A stretch of DNA of 64,000 nt from NCBI RefSeq assembly GCF_030697305.1, contig NZ_JAUYQL010000135.1, positions 29,408 through 93,407 on the forward strand, in the 5' to 3' direction. The notes below the pieces were generated by a model, which saw only the letters and a list, made by a program, of their open reading frames with translations, was not told the origin of the DNA and did not search any database. Positions within the stretch are counted from its first letter, which is position 1. Each line of letters begins with the position of its first letter. Source of the DNA: Phenylobacterium sp. GTDB taxonomy: Bacteria; Pseudomonadota; Alphaproteobacteria; Caulobacterales; Caulobacteraceae. Positions 1 through 9,039 of the stretch are shown one piece after another. The position numbers and the translations under genes are program-made.

Positions 1-423
1 GACCATCACCGAGCGCTCGCGGTCCACCGGCCATTCGGCCAGCGCCCGCAGGATCATGCCGGGGTTGGGTTTGCGGTCCGGTGGATCGGGATGGCGATAG
101 GCTTCCACCGTCGCCTCCGGATGCTGGGCGCAATAGTAGACTGCGTCGATCCGCCCGCCGCTGGCCGCCAGGTCCTCGATCATCCGCGCGTGCAGGGCGA
201 GCATGGCGTCCTCGGTATAGTAACCGCGCCCGATGCCGGACTGGTTGGTCACCACGAACACCAGCCAGCCGGCGCGGTTGAAGGCGCCGATCACCTCTTT
301 CGCGCCGGGGATCCAGCGGAAGTCCTCCCAGCGGTGGACGTAGCCGTGATCGACGTTCAGCACGCCGTCCCGATCGAGGAACAGGGCGGGGCGCAACAAC
401 GGATCGGCCGAGGCGTTGGACAC
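1..423 (-). CDS. gmhB: D-glycero-D-manno-heptose 1,7-bisphosphate phosphatase-like HAD hydrolase, 3' end cut by the window
   Basis: The gene is absent from the ORF track because it runs off the window and starts with GTG at 423. The reading frame gives SNASADPLLRPALFLDRDGVLN, with the DxD nucleophile motif at about residues 17-19, then VVTNQSGIGRGYY and RKPNPGM, the HAD signatures of the GmhB/histidinol-phosphatase group. Known role of GmhB: removal of the C7 phosphate in ADP-heptose synthesis for lipopolysaccharide. Odd point: the zinc loop keeps Cys and His (YYCAQHPE) but the usual later CxC pair is replaced by HPDPPD. The downstream nucleotidyltransferase at 2395 may belong to the same pathway. 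The partner kinase is not visible. A related HAD phosphatase acting on another sugar phosphate is possible. Confidence 0.8.
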   Translation of the reverse strand, partial: MSNASADPLLRPALFLDRDGVLNVDHGYVHRWEDFRWIPGAKEVIGAFNRAGWLVFVVTNQSGIGRGYYTEDAMLALHARMIEDLAASGGRIDAVYYCAQHPEATVEAYRHPDPPDRKPNPGMILRALAEWPVDRERSVMV

Positions 424-524
424 GGGCTGGACTATAGCGCCACCGCGACGCCACGGCGCGCGCTTTCGCATTCGTCACGCGCCGGTCTATGGTCGGGGCT
501 ATTCCCTGCGCAGAGGTGCTCGTC

Positions 525-2366
525 TTGGCGGACCCAGATCGATCGGCTCCTGTCCTTAGCCTGGATGACCTGACCGTCGACTTCGAGACCTACGACGGCG
601 CGGTGCGCGCGGTGCGCGGCGTTACCCTGGCGATCCAACGGGGCGAGACCCTGGGCGTGGTGGGCGAGAGCGGCTCGGGCAAGAGCCAGACCTTCATGGC
701 GGTGATGGGCTTGCTGGCGCGCAATGGCCGCGCCGGCGGCTCCGCGAAGTTCCTTGGGCAGGAATTGTTGGGCTTGCCACCCAAGGCGCTCAATCGCATC
801 CGCGGTTCGAAGATGACGATGATCTTCCAGGACCCGCTGACCGCGCTCACCCCGCACGTGCGGATCGGCGAGCAGATCGCCGAGCCGCTGCGCCTGCACC
901 TGGGCCTGTCTGGCGAAGAGGCGCGCAAGCGGGCGCTGGACTGGCTGGGCCGGGTGCGTATCCCCGATGCGGCCCGGCGCATGAGCCAGTATCCGCACGA
1001 GCTCTCGGGCGGCATGCGCCAGCGAGTGATGATCGCCGCCGCCATGGCCGGCGGGCCGGAGCTGCTGATCGCCGACGAGCCGACCACCGCCCTCGACGTC
1101 ACCGTGCAGGCCGAGATCCTCGATCTGATGGACGAACTGAAGCGCGAGACCGGCGCGGCCATGGTGCTGATCACCCACGACATGGGCGTTATCGCCCGCT
1201 TGGCCGACCGGGTCTGCGTGATGCGGCAGGGCGCCTATGTGGAAGAGGGTCCGGTCGAGCAGATCTTCTCCGCCCCCCAGACCGACTACGCCCGCGAGTT
1301 GCTGGCCGCGATTCCGCGCCTGGACCGCGCCGACCGGGGCGGCAGGCCCACCCTGCAACCCGTGGCGGCCGACGCGCCGATCGTCGCCGAGGCCACCGAC
1401 GTCAAGGTCTGGTTCCCCATGCGCGAGGGCCTGTTCGGCGGCCGCAAGCAACTGCGCGCCGTCGACGGGGTGAGCTTCCACGTGCGCCAGGGCGAGACCC
1501 TGGGCGTGGTCGGAGAGAGCGGCTGCGGCAAGTCCACCCTGTCGCGGGCGGTGCTGCGGCTGATCCCGCCCACCGCCGGCGCGGTGACCCTGATGGGCCG
1601 CGACATCACCCATGCCGACCGCGAGAGCCTGCGCGCCGCGCGCCGCGACCTGCAGATCGTCTTCCAGGACCCGCTGGCCAGCCTCGACCCGCGCATGACC
1701 ATCGGCGACTCGATCGCCGAACCGATGCAGGTCTACCGGGCCGGCATGTCGCGCGCCGAACGCGAGCTGGAGGTCCGCGCGATGATGGCCAAGGTCGACC
1801 TCGACCCGGCCCTGATCAACCGCTATCCGCACGAGCTCTCGGGCGGCCAGAATCAGCGGGTCGGCATCGCCCGCGCCATGATCCTCAAGCCCAAGCTGGT
1901 GATCTGCGACGAGGCGGTCTCGGCTCTCGACGTGTCGATCCGCGCCCAGATCATCGACCTGCTGATCGCCCTGCAGAAGGAGATGGGCCTGGCGATGATC
2001 TTCATCAGCCACGACCTGGCGGTGGTGCGCGAGATCAGCCACCGGGTGATGGTGCTCTATCTGGGCCGGGTGATGGAGCAGGCCGATCGCGACCAGCTCT
2101 ACGCCGCGCCGCAGCACCCCTACACCCAGGCCCTGTTGTCGGCCGCGCCGATCCCCGACCCGGTACGCGAGCGCAGCCGCAAGCGCATCAAGATCGAGGG
2201 CGAGCCGCCGAGTCCGATGGACCCGCGCGCCGCCCTGCGCTTCCTGCCATCCCGGCTGAGCATCGACCCGATGGCGCCGGTCTACGCGCCGCAACTGCGC
2301 GAAGTGGCGCCCGGCCACCTGGTGTCGGAATTCGATCCACCCGCCGGGCCGGACGCTAGCATCTGA
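525..2366 (+). CDS. ABC transporter ATP-binding protein with two fused ATPase domains (dipeptide/oligopeptide type)
   Basis: Energises uptake of peptides or similar small solutes from the cytoplasmic face. The protein contains two complete nucleotide-binding domains. The first has Walker A GESGSGKS and signature LSGGMRQR. The second has Walker A GESGCGKS and signature [15 protein letters not shown]. Each is followed by the C-terminal oligopeptide-type extension ([12 protein letters not shown]). The layout is that of DppD-DppF fusions such as YejF or GsiA. The ORF opens at ATG 489, but GTG 516 or TTG 525 fits the family N-terminus ([19 protein letters not shown]) better, and GAGG precedes TTG 525; the start is uncertain. 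No permease or substrate-binding gene lies nearby, so the partners must be encoded elsewhere and the substrate cannot be named. Confidence 0.9.
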   Translation: MADPDRSAPVLSLDDLTVDFETYDGAVRAVRGVTLAIQRGETLGVVGESGSGKSQTFMAVMGLLARNGRAGGSAKFLGQELLGLPPKALNRIRGSKMTMIFQDPLTALTPHVRIGEQIAEPLRLHLGLSGEEARKRALDWLGRVRIPDAARRMSQYPHELSGGMRQRVMIAAAMAGGPELLIADEPTTALDVTVQAEILDLMDELKRETGAAMVLITHDMGVIARLADRVCVMRQGAYVEEGPVEQIFSAPQTDYARELLAAIPRLDRADRGGRPTLQPVAADAPIVAEATDVKVWFPMREGLFGGRKQLRAVDGVSFHVRQGETLGVVGESGCGKSTLSRAVLRLIPPTAGAVTLMGRDITHADRESLRAARRDLQIVFQDPLASLDPRMTIGDSIAEPMQVYRAGMSRAERELEVRAMMAKVDLDPALINRYPHELSGGQNQRVGIARAMILKPKLVICDEAVSALDVSIRAQIIDLLIALQKEMGLAMIFISHDLAVVREISHRVMVLYLGRVMEQADRDQLYAAPQHPYTQALLSAAPIPDPVRERSRKRIKIEGEPPSPMDPRAALRFLPSRLSIDPMAPVYAPQLREVAPGHLVSEFDPPAGPDASI

Positions 2367-2394
2367 TTCACCGGCCGGAAGTTATGCGTTCCCG

Positions 2395-2910
2395 ATGACC
2401 TACACCGCCGCCAACTACGCCCCCGTCCTCAGCCTCGAGGAATTCGCCAAGTTGCGGGATGCCCGCGACATGGGGGTGGTCGTCGCCACCTCAGGCGGCT
2501 TCGACCCGATCCATCCGGGCCACGTTACCTGCATCGTAGAGTCCAAGGCGATGGGCGACACCCTGGTGGTGATCGTCAACGGCGACGACTTCCTGGTGAA
2601 TAAGAAGGGCAAGGCGTTCCAGGACCTGGAGACCCGCGCGGCCATCGTCTCGGCGATCCGGGGCGTCGACTACGTGGTGACCTTCGAGATCAAGGACGAC
2701 CCGACCGTGGCCGTGGCGCTGCGCGCCGTGCGGCCCCGCTACTTCACCAAGGGCGGCGACCGGGTCGTGGGCAAGTCCATGCCGCCCGCCGAGGAATCCG
2801 CCTGCCGCGATCTCGGAATCGAGATCATCGACGGGGTCGGCCGCGACAAGCAGTGGTCCTCCACCGACTTCCTGCGCGACTGGGGCGAGTTCTGGAGCAG
2901 CCGGCGCTAG
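2395..2910 (+). CDS. Cytidylyltransferase-like nucleotidyltransferase (possible heptose-1-phosphate adenylyltransferase)
   Basis: A 171-residue single-domain nucleotidyltransferase of the cytidylyltransferase-like superfamily. The HxGH active-site motif appears as GGFDPIHPGH near residues 35-44, and the C-terminus carries SSTDFLRDW, where the family usually has its second substrate-binding motif. Such enzymes transfer AMP or CMP to a phosphorylated sugar, alcohol or cofactor precursor. It resembles the adenylyltransferase half of HldE, and with GmhB about 2 kb away ADP-heptose synthesis is a reasonable guess. It is only 28 bases downstream of the ABC ATPase on the same strand, so co-transcription is likely. 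Glycerol-3-phosphate or phosphopantetheine-type specificity cannot be excluded. Confidence 0.75.
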   Translation: MTYTAANYAPVLSLEEFAKLRDARDMGVVVATSGGFDPIHPGHVTCIVESKAMGDTLVVIVNGDDFLVNKKGKAFQDLETRAAIVSAIRGVDYVVTFEIKDDPTVAVALRAVRPRYFTKGGDRVVGKSMPPAEESACRDLGIEIIDGVGRDKQWSSTDFLRDWGEFWSSRR

Positions 2911-2980
2911 GCGCGGCCTCAACCTCGCGGAAAGACTCACGGGCCTAGGATCCGCGCGAGTTCAGCTAGGTTTCCGCCCC

Positions 2981-4072
2981 TTGTCGATCGACGTCATCCG
3001 TCCCCGCGACCTGACCGCGGCCCAGGTCGCGCGCTGGAGCGAGCTGCAGCGCGTCGATCCGGCGTTCGACAGCCCGTTCCTGTCGCCGCAGTGGGCGAGG
3101 ACTGTCGAGCGCGCCCAGGCTGAGAGCGCACGCGGGCTGCAAGTTGCGGTGGTCAAGCAGGACGGCCGCGACGTGGGCTTCATGGCTGCCCGGCTGGGCG
3201 CCTACACCGCCCTGCCGGCGGGCGCGCCCATGTGCGACTACCAGGCCCTGGTCGCCGAACCCGGCCTCAGCGTCGATCCGCACGACCTGGTGCATGCGTT
3301 CGGCGTCCACCGCTTCGACTTCTCGGCCATGCTGGAGAGCCAGGCCGCCTTCGCCCCCTACGCGCGCGGTCGCACCGTGTCACGGGTGGTGGACATGGCC
3401 GGCGGCTGGGGCGCCTACGAGGCCGAGCGCCGCGCGGCAGGCGTCGGCCTGATCAAGGACATCGAGAAGAAGCGCCGCAAGGTCACGAAAGACTTGGCCA
3501 CGCCCGTCTTCAACGCCTTCTCGAGATCATCGGGCGACTTCGAGCGCATGATCGGCTGGAAACGCGACCAGCTGCGCGCCACCCACCAGACCGACATCTT
3601 CGAGACACCCTGGACCCAGCGGCTGCTGCGCGAGCTGTTCGACAGCCGCGATCCGGAATTCGGCGGCGCGCTGTTCACCCTGCACATCGGCGACAAGCTG
3701 GCGGCGGCGCACTTCCACGTCCACGGCCGGCGCACGGTGCACGCCTGGATCATCGCCCACGACCCGGCGTTCGAGCGCTATTCGCCGGGCATGATGCTGT
3801 TCCTCGACGTGCTGCGCTGGATGGACGGCACGCCCTACAGCCGCCTCGACCTCGGCTGCGGCGACCAGCGCTTCAAGCAGGAGCTGTCCAACGCCGTCCA
3901 GGGCGTGACCCAGGGTTTCGTCGGCGTGCCCTCGGCCGCAGATCTGGTGCGCCGCGCGGCCTATGGCGTGGTGGCCGCCGCCGAGGCCCTGCCGCTCGGT
4001 CCCGCCTCGCACCTTCCGGCCAAGGCGTTGCGCCGCATGGACCAGTGGCGAGGCCTGCGCATCGCGCGGTGA
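2981..4072 (+). CDS. FemAB/CelD-like GNAT-fold N-acyltransferase, possibly HfsK-like
   Basis: Predicted 363-residue soluble acyltransferase. The C-terminal half has the FemAB/CelD-type pattern: FTLHIGDKLAAAHFHVHGRRTVHAWIIAHDPAFERYSPGMMLFLDVLRWM followed by DLGCGDQRFKQELSN. This matches proteins that acylate an amino sugar on an exported polysaccharide precursor. The start is TTG at 2981; no better start lies downstream before conserved sequence. In Caulobacter crescentus a related protein, HfsK, modifies the holdfast polysaccharide and its C-terminus responds to c-di-GMP; equating this gene with HfsK is my inference. It stands alone upstream of ilvA, with no other holdfast gene in view. Confidence 0.7.
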   Translation: MSIDVIRPRDLTAAQVARWSELQRVDPAFDSPFLSPQWARTVERAQAESARGLQVAVVKQDGRDVGFMAARLGAYTALPAGAPMCDYQALVAEPGLSVDPHDLVHAFGVHRFDFSAMLESQAAFAPYARGRTVSRVVDMAGGWGAYEAERRAAGVGLIKDIEKKRRKVTKDLATPVFNAFSRSSGDFERMIGWKRDQLRATHQTDIFETPWTQRLLRELFDSRDPEFGGALFTLHIGDKLAAAHFHVHGRRTVHAWIIAHDPAFERYSPGMMLFLDVLRWMDGTPYSRLDLGCGDQRFKQELSNAVQGVTQGFVGVPSAADLVRRAAYGVVAAAEALPLGPASHLPAKALRRMDQWRGLRIAR

Positions 4073-4131
4073 TTGCCGCCATGCTGCGGCGCCGTTAGGT
4101 TGCGCGACTTTTTCCCCAAGGCCCTCCGCCA

Positions 4132-5334
4132 ATGACTCTCGCTTTCACCGACATCCTCGCCGCCGCAGACCGGCTGAAGGGTCATATCGAGCGCACGCCG
4201 TGCCGCCATTCGCGCACCCTGTCGGAAATCACCGGGGCCGAGGTGTGGGTGAAATTCGAGAACCTGCAATTCACCGCCGCCTACAAGGAGCGCGGCGCGC
4301 TGAACAAGCTGCTGCTGCTGGGCGACAACGCCAAGAAGCGCGGCGTCATCGCAGCGTCCGCCGGCAACCACAGCCAGGGGCTGGCCTATCACGCGGCGCG
4401 GCTGGGCATTCCGGTGACCATCGTCATGCCGCGCTCGACCCCGTTCATGAAGGTCCAGCAGACCCGCGCTTTCGGGGCCGATGTGGTCCTGGAGGGTGAA
4501 GGCTATGACGACGCCTCGGCCCGCGCCCAGGATCTCTGCGCCGAGCGCGACCTGATCTTCGTGCATCCGTTCAACGATCCCGATGTCATGGCCGGCCAGG
4601 GCACGGTGGCCCTGGAGATGCTGGAGGATGTGCCGGACCTCGAGGTGCTCCCGGTGCCGATCGGCGGCGGCGGGCTGATCGCCGGCGTCGCCACGGCGGC
4701 CAAGCACGTCAACCCGAAGATTTCGATCATCGGCCTGGAGCCGGCGATGTATCCGTCGTTCACCGCCAAGATGCGCGGCGTCGCGCCCGGAGCCGGCGGC
4801 TCGACCATCGCCGAAGGCATCGCGGTGAAGCAGGTGGGCGAAGTCAGCTACGGCATCGCCCGCCCGCTGATCGACGAGGTGCTGCTGATCGAGGAGCCCT
4901 ACTTCGAGCGCGCCGTGGCGCTGTACTGCAACGTCGAGAAGACCGTCGCCGAGGGCGCCGGGGCGGCGTCGCTGGCGAGCCTGCTGGCCTATCCCGAGCG
5001 GTTCAAGGGCAGGAAAACCGGCGTCATCCTCACCGGCGGCAATATCGACACGCGCCTGCTGGCTTCGGTGCTGACCCGCGAACTGGTGCGCGACCAGCGC
5101 CTGGTGTCGCTGCGGATCATCGGCGACGACCGCCCGGGCTTCCTGGCCACGGTGTCGCGGGTGATCGGCGACATGGGCGCCAACATTGTCGAGGTGGCGC
5201 ACAACCGCCTGGCCTTGGACGTGCCAGCCAAGGGCGCCGAATTCGACATCATGATCGAGACGCGCGACGCCCAGCATACCCAGGACATCATGTCGGCGCT
5301 GCGCGACGCCGGTTATCCCCCGAGGGCCGTCTGA
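4132..5334 (+). CDS. ilvA: Threonine ammonia-lyase (threonine dehydratase) with C-terminal ACT domain
   Basis: Pyridoxal-phosphate enzyme that deaminates L-threonine to 2-oxobutanoate, the entry step to isoleucine. The PLP lysine lies in FTAAYKERGAL (Lys about residue 52), with the Gly-rich phosphate loop PIGGGGLIAG near 180. The last 75 residues (LVSLRIIGDDRPGFLATVSRVIG) form one ACT domain, which usually binds an allosteric amino acid. At 400 residues with a single ACT domain it has the TdcB/IlvA short form rather than the two-ACT E. coli IlvA, so a catabolic role cannot be ruled out. Its stop overlaps the start of the next gene (ATGA), which suggests translational coupling. Confidence 0.93.
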   Translation: MTLAFTDILAAADRLKGHIERTPCRHSRTLSEITGAEVWVKFENLQFTAAYKERGALNKLLLLGDNAKKRGVIAASAGNHSQGLAYHAARLGIPVTIVMPRSTPFMKVQQTRAFGADVVLEGEGYDDASARAQDLCAERDLIFVHPFNDPDVMAGQGTVALEMLEDVPDLEVLPVPIGGGGLIAGVATAAKHVNPKISIIGLEPAMYPSFTAKMRGVAPGAGGSTIAEGIAVKQVGEVSYGIARPLIDEVLLIEEPYFERAVALYCNVEKTVAEGAGAASLASLLAYPERFKGRKTGVILTGGNIDTRLLASVLTRELVRDQRLVSLRIIGDDRPGFLATVSRVIGDMGANIVEVAHNRLALDVPAKGAEFDIMIETRDAQHTQDIMSALRDAGYPPRAV

Positions 5335-5819
5335 TGGCGTTACGTTTCGCAAGCCTCCTGGCCTGCCTGCTGCTGGCCGCCTGCGGCGCGCCCAAGGCGC
5401 CCGACCAGTCGGCCGCCTCCGAGGCGTTCTTGGCCCAGAACAGCAAGGCCGCGGGGGTCGTCACCTTGCCGTCCGGCCTGCAGTACCGCGTCGTCCGCCA
5501 GGGCCCTTCGACCGGACTGCACCCGCAACGCGCCGACGAGGTGAAGGTCCACTACGAAGGCAAGCTGGTGTCGGGCAAGGTGTTCGATTCCTCCTATGAG
5601 CGCGGCGCCCCGACGGCGATGCCGCTGGGCGGCTTGATCCCGGGCTGGATCGAGGCGCTGCAGCGCATGCGTCCGGGCGACGAATGGATCCTCTATGTGC
5701 CGCCGGAGCTCGGCTACGGCGACGAGCAGAAGGGCGACATCCCACCGGGCAGCGTGATGATCTTCCGCATCGAGCTGATCGACGTGCTGCCGGCGCCCGG
5801 CCGCATTCAGCAGGGCTGA
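5334..5819 (+). CDS. FKBP-type peptidyl-prolyl isomerase, predicted lipoprotein
   Basis: Peptidyl-prolyl cis-trans isomerase expected in the periplasm, anchored by lipid. The N-terminus MALRFASLLACLLLAACGAPK is a lipoprotein signal with an LAAC lipobox; Cys17 would be acylated. An FKBP domain follows: VKVHYEGKLVSGKVFDSSYERG, then GLIPGWIEALQRMRPGDEWILYVPPELGYG, which is the usual ligand pocket. The 161-residue length fits a single-domain FklB/SlyD-unrelated FKBP. The start codon overlaps the ilvA stop by four bases. That tight coupling to an amino-acid enzyme is probably positional rather than functional. Confidence 0.92.
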   Translation: MALRFASLLACLLLAACGAPKAPDQSAASEAFLAQNSKAAGVVTLPSGLQYRVVRQGPSTGLHPQRADEVKVHYEGKLVSGKVFDSSYERGAPTAMPLGGLIPGWIEALQRMRPGDEWILYVPPELGYGDEQKGDIPPGSVMIFRIELIDVLPAPGRIQQG

Positions 5820-5901
5820 GCCGCGCGGCGTTCCATCGCCATCCGGCGCGGGACCCACGCTTTCCTTTGAGGCTGGCGACGCAGGGGACTAGGCTTCCCC
5901 C

Positions 5902-7077
5902 ATGTCCGCAGAACAACTCGGCGATCGCGCGCTCGACATCCTCGGCCGGCTGATCGCTTTCGACACCACCTCGCGCCTGTCCAACCTCGCCCTGATCGAG
6001 TGGGTCGAGGCCTATCTGGCCGATCTGGGGGTCGCCTCGCGCCGCGTGCCCAACGCCGAGGGCACCAAGTCCAACCTGCTCGCCACCATCGGCCCCGCCC
6101 TGCCGGGCGGCGTGGTGCTGTCGGGCCACACCGACGTGGTGCCGGTGGACGGCCAGCCGTGGACCTCCGACCCCTTCGCCCTCACGCCGCGCGGCGACCG
6201 GCTGTACGGTCGCGGGACCTGCGACATGAAGGGCTTCCTGGCCCTGGCGCTCGCCGCCGCCCCCGACATCCTGGCCGCCCAGCCAAAGCGCCCTGTGCAT
6301 CTAGCCTTCTCCTACGACGAGGAAGTGGGCTGCATAGGCGCGCCGGCGATGATCGAAGTGATCGCCCGCGAACTGCCCCGCCCCGCCCTGGTGGTGGTCG
6401 GCGAGCCCACCAACATGGAGGCGGTCACCGGCCACAAGGGCATCTCCACCTTCATCGTCACGGTCAGCGGCAAGGAGGCCCACTCCAGCCAGACCCAGCT
6501 CGGCGCCTCTGCGGTGATGGCGGCGGTCCAGCTCATGGGCTCGCTGTCGCGGCTGGCCGAACGGCTCGAGCGCGAGGCCGATCCCGCTTCGCCGTTCACG
6601 CCCAAGGGCGCGACGCTCACCATCGGCCAGGTCAATGGCGGCACCGCGGTGAACATCTTGGCCCGCGAGTGCGTCTTCGTGTTCGACCTGCGCTGCGCCG
6701 GCGCGATGGACCCGGAAGCGGTGCTGCGCGACTTCTTCGCCGAAGCGCAGGCGCTGGACGCGACCCTGAAGGCGCGCTTCCCCGAGGCCGGCGTTCGCGT
6801 CGAGCGCCGCTCGCATACACCCGGCCTCAATCCCGAACCGGGCGGCGTCGCCGAAACCTTCGCCCGGCGGCTGGCGGGCGACAACGGCCCGCCGCGCGCC
6901 GTGGCGTTCGCCGCCGAGGCCGGACAGTTCCAGCAGGCGGGTTTCTCCACGGTGATCTGCGGCCCAGGGTCCATCGACCAGGCGCACCAGCCGGACGAGT
7001 TCGTCGAAGTCAGTCAGATGCAGCGCGGCGCGGCGTTCATGAGCCGGCTGGCCGAGTGGGCCGCCACCGCCGAATGA
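5902..7077 (+). CDS. argE: Acetylornithine deacetylase (M20 family)
   Basis: Zinc-dependent M20 amidohydrolase that releases ornithine from N-acetylornithine in arginine synthesis. Visible signatures: LSGHTDVVPVDGQPWTSDPF (metal His and catalytic Asp near residues 75-80), GRGTCDMKGF (bridging Asp), and SYDEEVGCIGA (catalytic Glu pair). The dimerisation domain starts around GHKGISTFIVTVSGKEAHSS. At 391 residues the length is normal for ArgE. Another arginine gene, argG, lies far downstream, so this is not an arginine operon. The last 41 bases overlap the 3' end of the convergent glycosyltransferase gene. Confidence 0.92.
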   Translation: MSAEQLGDRALDILGRLIAFDTTSRLSNLALIEWVEAYLADLGVASRRVPNAEGTKSNLLATIGPALPGGVVLSGHTDVVPVDGQPWTSDPFALTPRGDRLYGRGTCDMKGFLALALAAAPDILAAQPKRPVHLAFSYDEEVGCIGAPAMIEVIARELPRPALVVVGEPTNMEAVTGHKGISTFIVTVSGKEAHSSQTQLGASAVMAAVQLMGSLSRLAERLEREADPASPFTPKGATLTIGQVNGGTAVNILARECVFVFDLRCAGAMDPEAVLRDFFAEAQALDATLKARFPEAGVRVERRSHTPGLNPEPGGVAETFARRLAGDNGPPRAVAFAAEAGQFQQAGFSTVICGPGSIDQAHQPDEFVEVSQMQRGAAFMSRLAEWAATAE

Positions 7078-8077
7078 CCACTCGCCGGGCCAGCAGGTCC
7101 AGCGGGTTCCAGGTCATGGCGCGGGCGATCTCGAGCGACGAGACGCGCCGCTCCGCCTGGGCTTCGCGGCGCGCCGCAAGCGCCATCGGCAAGCCCCTCA
7201 CGCCCGCCACAAGCCCGCGCCACGGCGCGCCGATCTCGCCGCGCAAGGCGTGACGGGCGAACAGCAGGAGCGTCGCGGCAAGATGCAGCGGCGCGGTCAG
7301 CCACAGCAGCGGCGTCGGCGTATCCTTGACGAACACCCAGAGCCGGTTGCGCGTGCCATGGAAAACCGCGAACTCCGAGCGCGGCCCGCCTGACGAGGCC
7401 GAGCCTACGTGGCGGACCACCGCCTCAGGGATCACCAGCACCGGCTCGCCGCGCAAGCGCAGCCGGTAGCCGAGGTCGACGTCTTCGCAATAGCAGAACA
7501 GCCGCTCGTCGAAGCCGCCCATCTCCAGAAACAGCTCGCGCTCGATCAGCATCGCCCCCCCGCAGGCTGAGAACACCTCGCCGTCCGGCAGCGGCCCGGG
7601 ATCGCGCCCGCGATAGCCCCCGCGGAACGGGAAGCCCACCGCCGACATCACATCGCCCAGGCCGTCGAGACGGCCCGCATCGGCCTCCATCAGTTGCCGC
7701 GAGGCGAAACAGCGCACGTCGGGATAGCGGCCGGCCGCGTCCATCAGCCGCTCCAGCCACTGCGGTTCCGCATAGGCGTCGGGATTGATCAGCGCCAGCC
7801 AGCGGCCTTGCGATGCGCGCGCCGCGGCGTTGACCCCCGCCGCGAAGCCGAGGTTGGCGCCGTTGTCGATCAGCCGCACGCCGGCGTCGGCGGCGGCGGC
7901 GGCCTGTGGCGCGCCGTCGCTGGAGCCGTTGTCGGCCAGCAGCAGCTCGAAGTCGGTGAAGCTCTGTCCACGCAGGGCGTCGAGGCATCGTGCGAGCGTC
8001 GGCCCGCTCTGATAGGCGAGCACCAGGACGCTCGCGGCCGGCGCCGCAATCTTGTGTTCGTCCGCAGGCTGGGTCAT
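7037..8077 (-). CDS. Family 2 glycosyltransferase
   Basis: Predicted to transfer a sugar from a nucleotide-sugar to a polysaccharide or lipid-linked acceptor at the inner membrane face. The GT-A fold start is VLVLAYQSGPTLARCLDALRGQSFTDFELLLADNGSSDG, followed by LALINPDAYAEPQW (DxD region) and GGFDERLFCYCEDVDLGYRLR, the acceptor motif of the rhamnosyltransferase-like subgroup. The ORF track extends to 8626, but that extension is antisense to rfbC; ATG at 8077 (MTQPADEHK) is the sensible start, giving 346 residues. It is divergent from rfbC, which makes a rhamnose precursor, so a rhamnosyl donor is plausible but unproven. Confidence 0.85.
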   Translation of the reverse strand: MTQPADEHKIAAPAASVLVLAYQSGPTLARCLDALRGQSFTDFELLLADNGSSDGAPQAAAAADAGVRLIDNGANLGFAAGVNAAARASQGRWLALINPDAYAEPQWLERLMDAAGRYPDVRCFASRQLMEADAGRLDGLGDVMSAVGFPFRGGYRGRDPGPLPDGEVFSACGGAMLIERELFLEMGGFDERLFCYCEDVDLGYRLRLRGEPVLVIPEAVVRHVGSASSGGPRSEFAVFHGTRNRLWVFVKDTPTPLLWLTAPLHLAATLLLFARHALRGEIGAPWRGLVAGVRGLPMALAARREAQAERRVSSLEIARAMTWNPLDLLARRVVIRRWRPTRPAGS

Positions 8078-8110
8078 GCGGAGGCCACGTCCACTCCCGT
8101 TGAGAAGGCC

Positions 8111-8668
8111 ATGACGACGATCACGCCGCTCGCCCTGCCCGAGGTTCTGCTTATCACGCCCAAGCGTCATGGCGATGCGCGAGGCTGGTTCTCCGAGACC
8201 TGGAGCCGGGCTGCGATGGCGCAACAGGGCCTGGACTTCGACTTCGTGCAGGACAATCAGGCGTTCAGCGCGCGCCGCGGCACTGTGCGCGGGCTGCACT
8301 TCCAGGCCTCGCCCAACCCGCAGGCCAAGCTGGTGCGCGTGCTGCGCGGCGCGATCTACGACGTGGCGGTGGATATCCGTCCGGGCTCGGCCACCTACGG
8401 CCGCTGGGCCAGCGCCGAGCTCACCGCCGAGCGCGGCGAGCAACTGCTGGTTCCGCGTGGTTTCGCCCACGGCTACTGCACGCTGACCGAGGACTGCGAG
8501 ATCTTCTACAAGGTGGACGGCGCCTACGCCCCGAACTCCGAGGGTGGGATCCTCTGGAACGACCCGGCGCTGGGCATCGACTGGCCGGTGGGTGCGGCCG
8601 AAGCCACGGTCAACCCAAGGGACCAAGCCCTGCCGGTGTTGGCGGAACTGGGCGCAGTGCGGTTTTAA
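8111..8668 (+). CDS. rfbC: dTDP-4-dehydrorhamnose 3,5-epimerase
   Basis: Cupin enzyme that epimerises dTDP-4-keto-6-deoxyglucose at C3 and C5 in dTDP-L-rhamnose synthesis. The active-site motif RGTVRGLHFQ (catalytic His) and VPRGFAHGY are intact; length is 185 residues, the family norm. The ORF in the track begins at 7694, but that part is antisense to the glycosyltransferase; ATG 8111 (MTTITPLALPEV) is the family N-terminus. RfbA, RfbB and RfbD are not in the window, so this is a solitary pathway gene. The stop codon lies inside the palindrome GTTTTAATTAAAAC, just before a REP-like repeat. Confidence 0.95.
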   Translation: MTTITPLALPEVLLITPKRHGDARGWFSETWSRAAMAQQGLDFDFVQDNQAFSARRGTVRGLHFQASPNPQAKLVRVLRGAIYDVAVDIRPGSATYGRWASAELTAERGEQLLVPRGFAHGYCTLTEDCEIFYKVDGAYAPNSEGGILWNDPALGIDWPVGAAEATVNPRDQALPVLAELGAVRF

Positions 8669-8676
8669 TTAAAACT

Positions 8677-8709
8677 CCGCTCATCCCGACGAAAGTCGGG
8701 ACCCAAGCT
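8677..8709 (+). repeat. REP-like palindromic element, left arm of an inverted pair
   Basis: The 33 bases CCGCTCATCCCGACGAAAGTCGGGACCCAAGCT start here. The centre is itself a hairpin (TCCCGAC GAAA GTCGGGA). An exact reverse complement lies at 9042-9074, flanking the GIY-YIG remnant. Related copies occur at 51810, 51906 and 63973. Confidence 0.9.
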
Positions 8710-8720
8710 ACGTCAGACAC

Positions 8721-9019
8721 TTAAAATCCGATCAGGTTATTGATGTCCGGATACAGGTCGCGCCACTCAGGATTCGTGGCCTCGATCAGCTCGATCTTCC
8801 ATTTGCGCTTCCATTCCTTGATCTGTCGCTCACGTCGAAACGCCGCCTCCCGGCTCTCGTGCGCCTCGAACCAGACTAGCCGCACACGCCGTATTTGGCG
8901 GTGAAGCCGGGCCGGACCTTTTCGCGGTGTTCGTAGATCCGCTTCGCGAGATCGTCGGTGCTGCCGGCGTAGAGCGTCCCATAGGGCGCGCTGGCCATCA
9001 GGTAAGTGTAGAAAGACAT
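8721..9019 (-). pseudogene. GIY-YIG nuclease-domain protein, frameshifted
   Basis: Read from ATG 9019 the frame gives MSFYTYLMASAPYGTLYAGSTDDLAKRIYEHREKV and continues to KYGVCG followed by a stop. The next frame continues with LVWFEAHESREAAFRRERQIKEWKRKWKIELIEATNPEWRDLYPD to the TAA at 8721. Together these form a standard short GIY-YIG protein of about 99 residues (the YGT-LYAGST motif stands for GIY-YIG). Loss of one base around 8880-8884 explains the break, since TGC CGG CTA became TGC GGC TAG. The ORF track shows only the C-terminal half. The gene is bracketed by an exact inverted repeat. A sequencing error could also explain the frameshift. Confidence 0.85.
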
Positions 9020-9039
9020 GGCTCAGGGCCACCGCCAGC

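Noticed and set aside
432-2318. 628-codon ORF antisense to the ABC ATPase
   Set aside because: It mirrors the codon usage of the ATPase gene and shows no recognisable motifs.
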